Shown here piece after piece: positions 6,280 through 9,137 of a DNA stretch of 9,137 bases (the first letter of the stretch is position 1; every line of letters starts with the position of its first letter). Position numbers and translations under genes: made by a program. The stretch comes from Nitrospinae bacterium CG11_big_fil_rev_8_21_14_0_20_56_8 (GTDB lineage Bacteria; Nitrospinota; Nitrospinia; Nitrospinales; VA-1). Under the pieces are notes generated by a model. That model saw only the letters and a list, made by a program, of their open reading frames with translations, did not search any database and was not told where the DNA came from. Where the stretch lies: NCBI GenBank assembly GCA_002796165.1, contig PCWF01000044.1, forward strand, positions 1 through 9,137, in the 5' to 3' direction.

Positions 6280-6301
6280 CTCTCTTCCATAAGGGGTATT
6301 C

Positions 6302-6826
6302 ATGTCCGATGCATTAGAGGTGGGAGACCGCGCACCCGCATTTGAACTGCCTGCGGTGTATGGTTATAAAGCTGGAGAAACCAGTCCTTCCGCCGAGGAG
6401 AAAGTGATCGTCCGGCTCAAGGATTTCCAGGATAAAAAATGGGTGATCCTTTCTTTCTATCAGCAGGACAGCAGTCCCGAGGACACGCGCCTGATGGTGG
6501 GCTGGAATGAGTGGAACCGCAAGTTCAAAAAGCGGGAGGTCGAGCTGTTGGGGTGTAGCTGGAACGGCGTGAATTCGCACCAGCAGTTCATCGAGATCTA
6601 TCAGTTGGGCTTTACCCTGATGGCGGACGAGTACAAGAAAACCACCGAACAATACGGGGTGATCAAGGAAGTCGATGATCTGGGGGAGAAGCGCAAGGTC
6701 ATCGAGCGCGCCACCTTCATCATCGATAAGACGGGGATGATCCGGGCGGTCTGGAAAAATTTCGACGACCTGAGGAACCATCCCAGCGCGGTGTGGGAAT
6801 TCATTCAAAAGGAAAAAAGAGCCTGA
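6302..6826 (+). CDS. Peroxiredoxin-fold (AhpC/TSA, Bcp-like) protein lacking the peroxidatic cysteine
   Basis: The 174-residue product has the thioredoxin-like peroxiredoxin fold: LEVGDRAPAFELP (5-17), LKDFQDKKWVILSFY (39-53), ELLGCSWNGVNSH (81-93) and ERATFIIDKTGMIR (135-148). In Bcp-type enzymes the peroxidatic Cys lies in DxTPGCT. Here the matching stretch is DSSPEDT (56-62), with Asp61 where Cys should be. The only cysteine, Cys85, is at a position usually Val or Ala. It is therefore unlikely to reduce peroxides by the usual route and may be a redox-inactive binding partner, a sensor, or use Cys85 differently. The frame is intact, so it is not an obvious pseudogene. AAGGGG at 6291-6296 supports the start. 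It lies 22 bases after the glutaredoxin gene and ends the operon before the terminator at 6862-6888. Confidence 0.85.
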   Translation: MSDALEVGDRAPAFELPAVYGYKAGETSPSAEEKVIVRLKDFQDKKWVILSFYQQDSSPEDTRLMVGWNEWNRKFKKREVELLGCSWNGVNSHQQFIEIYQLGFTLMADEYKKTTEQYGVIKEVDDLGEKRKVIERATFIIDKTGMIRAVWKNFDDLRNHPSAVWEFIQKEKRA

Positions 6827-6861
6827 CGTTTTTCCACTCGCCCGTTTAACCGAATCCCGGG

Positions 6862-6888
6862 CCGGGCCTTGAGCCCCGCCCGGTTTTT
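6862..6888 (+). terminator. Rho-independent terminator of the bolA-grx-prx operon
   Basis: CCGGGC (6862-6867) pairs with GCCCGG (6878-6883) around a ten-base loop, followed directly by five T residues (6884-6888). The last two T residues, with A6889, form the reverse complement of the stop codon of the convergent plsC gene, so the terminator and the neighbouring gene end overlap. Confidence 0.8.
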
Positions 6889-7624
6889 AGTCTGGAGCGA
6901 AATCGTTCTCGGCGTAATTCCGGCAAATCAGTTCGCGGATGGATTGCAGGACGCTTTCCCCCTTGTCGGAAATTTCGGGGTTGATCTGGATCGGCGGGGA
7001 GATGATGATGCGCACCGGGCCGGGATGGATCACGGCGCTTCCCTTCTGAATGATTTTCCAGGTACCGATGATGGTAATGGGGACCACCGGCGCCCCGGTC
7101 CGCAGGGCGAGCAGGTGACTGCCTTTTTTGAAGGGGCCGATCTCCCCGTTCAGCGACCGGGTTCCCTCCGGGAAGATCACGATGGAGCACCCGGACTTCA
7201 CTTTCTCCGTCGTTTCCAGGAACGAATGGTAAGATTTTTTGCGGTCCCTGCGATCCACTCCCACGTACCCGGCCGCACGCATGGACCATCCCACAAAGGG
7301 AATGCGAAACAAGCTTTCCTTGGCCACCCAGCGCAACTGGACCGGCAGGTATCCCGCCAAAGCGAAAATGTCGTAATATCCCTGGTGGTTGGCGATAAAG
7401 ATCTGGGCCTGGCCGGGCAACACGTTTTTCATTCCCCGAATCTCCACAGCGACTCCATTCCATTGGCAAATCAGACGGCACCAGAGCCGGGCCACATTGT
7501 GCGCGGTGTTGCCGCTTTTATCGAACAGAGCCGAGAGCAGGGCAACGATGCCCAGAATAATTGACAGAATCGTGGTCAGCGTCCAGAATCGTAAGGTGTG
7601 ATAAAAGGAAATCAGGAATTGCAA
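6887..7624 (-). CDS. plsC: 1-acyl-sn-glycerol-3-phosphate acyltransferase
   Basis: This 245-residue protein is a PlsC/AGPAT-family acyltransferase, which adds the second acyl chain to lysophosphatidic acid to make phosphatidic acid at the inner membrane. The catalytic HX4D motif is NHQGYYD (79-85, His80 and Asp85), the second block is around LFRIPFVGW (105-113), the substrate-binding FPEGTRS is at 151-157, and GAPVVPI (177-183) is the fourth block. A hydrophobic segment at about 15-33 anchors the N terminus. The start is probably the TTG at 7624: an in-frame stop lies just upstream at 7634-7636, no in-frame ATG comes before residue 65, and AGAGG lies six bases ahead. An ATG at 7629 is out of frame. 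It converges with the peroxiredoxin operon on its left and diverges from the nuclease gene on its right. Confidence 0.92.
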   Translation of the reverse strand: MQFLISFYHTLRFWTLTTILSIILGIVALLSALFDKSGNTAHNVARLWCRLICQWNGVAVEIRGMKNVLPGQAQIFIANHQGYYDIFALAGYLPVQLRWVAKESLFRIPFVGWSMRAAGYVGVDRRDRKKSYHSFLETTEKVKSGCSIVIFPEGTRSLNGEIGPFKKGSHLLALRTGAPVVPITIIGTWKIIQKGSAVIHPGPVRIIISPPIQINPEISDKGESVLQSIRELICRNYAENDFAPD

Positions 7625-7661
7625 TCCATGCCTCTATTTTAGGGCTGGTGGAGGAACCGGC

Positions 7662-7683
7662 CCGCGATCCAGAGGGATCGGGG
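7662..7683. repeat. Small inverted repeat between plsC and the nuclease gene
   Basis: CGATCC (7665-7670) and GGATCG (7675-7680) are perfect reverse complements around AGAG, extended by two more pairs (7662-7663 with 7682-7683) after a G/G mismatch. It sits in the 93-base divergent spacer and could be an operator for one or both genes. I find no clear promoter in this spacer on either strand. Confidence 0.25.
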
Positions 7684-7717
7684 CGGCGTCGTTCATTCCA
7701 TCTTCAGGGTTAATCAA

Positions 7718-8521
7718 GTGAAATTTACGTTACCGCGGAATCGGGGATCAGGGTTTGGTTCGGCTCTGATCCTGGTCTGGGCCGTTTTGATCGCCCCTTT
7801 GCCGGGCGCATGGGCCTGGGGGCCGGAAGCCCACCAGGTGGTCGGTTACATCGCGGACCTGCATCTTGCCCCGGCCACGCGAAACACGATCGGGGAGCAT
7901 TTTAACATAAAGAGCCTGGCCGATGTTTCGCTCTGGGCCGATTGGGTCCGCAAGGAACGCGGACAGGGGCCGTGGCATTACGTCAACATCGCGGAAAATG
8001 CGCGGGAGTACCAAAGGGACCGGGATTGCCCCACGGGAGATTGCGTCGTCGAAAAGATCAAGGAATTTGCCCGCACGTTGGGAGACAAAGATCGGGATCT
8101 TCGGGAACGGAAAGAGGCACTCCAGTACCTGGTGCACTTCGTGGGCGATGTGCACCAGCCGCTCCACGTGGGGCGCGCGAGTGACCGGGGAGGAAATAAA
8201 ATCATCCTGCCTTACAAGGGTGAGATGCAGAACCTGCATTCTCTCTGGGACACGGGGTTGGTTCCCGGATTGCGCGAGGATCTGGTACAATACGCCGCAT
8301 CGCTTGACGCCCGCGCGTCGGACGAGGATGTCCGGGAATGGTCGGTAGGGGATCCCGAAGCCTGGGCGAACGAGTCATATCGGTTCGCGGTCGACCACGC
8401 TTACCGGGTAGGGGGCCGTCTCGACAAGGAATATATCCGTAAAAGCGGAGAGATCATTGAAATGCGCCTGATCCAGGCGGGGATCCGCCTCGCGCAACTT
8501 TTGAATCGCCTGATGGATTAA
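7718..8521 (+). CDS. Secreted S1/P1-type zinc nuclease
   Basis: This 267-residue protein matches the S1/P1 nuclease family, trinuclear-zinc enzymes that cleave single-stranded DNA and RNA and remove 3' phosphates. Residues 1-33 form a signal peptide with a basic start, a hydrophobic core (15-27) and AWA before the cut. Cleavage there leaves Trp34 as the new N terminus, which the family needs because its backbone binds zinc. All nine expected ligands are visible: Trp34, His39, Asp75, His87 (WHYVNI), His140, Asp144 and His150 (HFVGDVHQPLH), His174 and Asp178 (NLHSLWD). Cys104 and Cys109 may form a disulfide. The usual WGxxGH opening is WGPEAH, a Gly-to-Ala change. The start is GTG, with AGGG at 7706-7709. 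It should act in the periplasm or outside the cell, perhaps in nucleic acid scavenging. The metallo-hydrolase gene follows after 19 bases. Confidence 0.93.
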   Translation: MKFTLPRNRGSGFGSALILVWAVLIAPLPGAWAWGPEAHQVVGYIADLHLAPATRNTIGEHFNIKSLADVSLWADWVRKERGQGPWHYVNIAENAREYQRDRDCPTGDCVVEKIKEFARTLGDKDRDLRERKEALQYLVHFVGDVHQPLHVGRASDRGGNKIILPYKGEMQNLHSLWDTGLVPGLREDLVQYAASLDARASDEDVREWSVGDPEAWANESYRFAVDHAYRVGGRLDKEYIRKSGEIIEMRLIQAGIRLAQLLNRLMD

Positions 8522-8540
8522 ATTGGAAAAGGAATCCAGG

Positions 8541-9137
8541 ATGGAAGAGAACCGGTTTTTCATCAAACAATTGTTATGCGGAATCGATGTGGGGCGGTCG
8601 GACAGCTCTGCACGCCAGATGGCGAACTTTATTTATCTCCTGGGAGACCGGAAAACCCGGGAATGCATGGTGGTGGACCCGGCCTGGGATATTGACGGTA
8701 TCCTGAGCGTGGTTCGCCGGGAGGACATGAAACTCACCGGCGCCCTGGTGACGCATTATCATCCCGATCACGTCGGGGGAGAAATCTTTGGGCTTTCCAT
8801 CACGGGGCTGGCCGAGCTTATGGAGAAACAGGCGGTCCCCATTTATGTGAACAAGCACGAGGCCGATGGACTCCGCAAGATCACCGGCGTTTCCAAATCC
8901 GATTTAAAGGAAATGGACAGCGAAGAAACGATCCGCATTGGCGAGATCGAGGTGAAGTTCCTGCATACCCCCGGCCATACTCCCGGCTCGCAGTGTTTCC
9001 GGGTCAAGGATTGCCTGATCGCGGGAGACACGTTATTTCTTCAAGGATGCGGACGGGTGGATCTTCCCGGCGGTGACAGCGAGGAGATGTATCGCACGCT
9101 TACGCGGCGGCTGTCAACGATCCAGGGTAACGTGATG
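8541..9137 (+). CDS. Metallo-beta-lactamase-fold hydrolase, glyoxalase II-like (partial, cut by window end)
   Basis: The frame is open for 199 codons to the last base and has no stop in the window. Metal-binding motifs of the MBL fold are clear: THYHPDH (71-77), His146 in HTPGHTPGS (142-150), and Asp163 in AGDTLF (161-166), followed by GCGRVDLPGGD (169-179). This last block is typical of the glyoxalase II/ETHE1-like branch of thiol-ester and persulfide hydrolases, so a small-thiol substrate is likely, but the exact one is not shown. Residues 81-133 form a stretch between the metal motifs, including KHEADGL (105-111). No signal peptide is seen, so it is probably cytoplasmic. The ATG at 8541 has AAAGGA just upstream (8527-8532). 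It lies 19 bases after the nuclease gene and is probably cotranscribed with it. Confidence 0.88.
   Translation, partial: MEENRFFIKQLLCGIDVGRSDSSARQMANFIYLLGDRKTRECMVVDPAWDIDGILSVVRREDMKLTGALVTHYHPDHVGGEIFGLSITGLAELMEKQAVPIYVNKHEADGLRKITGVSKSDLKEMDSEETIRIGEIEVKFLHTPGHTPGSQCFRVKDCLIAGDTLFLQGCGRVDLPGGDSEEMYRTLTRRLSTIQGNVM

Noticed and set aside
1..9137. Mobile elements, CRISPR arrays, tRNA or rRNA genes
   Set aside because: I searched by eye for terminal repeats, transposase motifs, regularly spaced repeats and conserved RNA sequences and found none.

Overview
The window looks like a chromosomal segment of a Gram-negative bacterium, at a GC content that by eye is in the mid-50s percent. The signs are a Sec-type signal peptide on a secreted nuclease, a PlsC acyltransferase, a BolA/monothiol glutaredoxin pair, sigma70-like promoters and Rho-independent terminators. 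A TorD/NarJ-type chaperone with a CPPYE motif suggests respiratory molybdoenzymes. The phylum cannot be fixed from this alone; a Nitrospinota-like or proteobacteria-like lineage is only a guess. I see no mobile elements, CRISPR arrays, tRNA or rRNA genes.

Layout, left to right. (1) 1-907: a hairpin, then a TorD/NarJ-family chaperone on the plus strand. (2) 908-1283: a gene-free stretch with tandem hairpins, one strong bidirectional terminator and one minus-strand-oriented terminator. (3) 1284-2987: an unrecognised 567-residue protein on the plus strand. (4) 5113 down to 3029, minus strand: a two-gene operon of an A-type Fe-S carrier (ErpA/IscA/SufA) and a YgfZ protein fused to a C-terminal TPR region. 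(5) 5114-5544: the divergent control region. (6) 5545-6826, plus strand: a BolA/IbaG protein, a monothiol glutaredoxin with CGFT in place of CGFS, and a peroxiredoxin-fold protein lacking the peroxidatic cysteine, closed by a terminator at 6862-6888. (7) 7624 down to 6887, minus strand: PlsC-type acyltransferase. (8) 7718-9137, plus strand: an S1/P1-type zinc nuclease with all nine metal ligands, then a metallo-beta-lactamase-fold hydrolase cut by the window end.

How they fit together. The centre (3029-6826) reads as a module for late steps of iron-sulfur cluster delivery. An A-type carrier and YgfZ, both known to act in [4Fe-4S] protein maturation, sit divergently from BolA and a CGFS-type glutaredoxin, known partners that share a bridging [2Fe-2S] cluster. 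The TorD-like chaperone further left would serve a molybdoenzyme, a class that usually carries Fe-S clusters, but its own operon partners lie outside the window. The most unusual points are the YgfZ-TPR fusion, the CGFT active site, the cysteine-less peroxiredoxin beside the glutaredoxin, an inverted repeat at the predicted 5' end of the erpA leader, and the unrecognised 567-residue protein.
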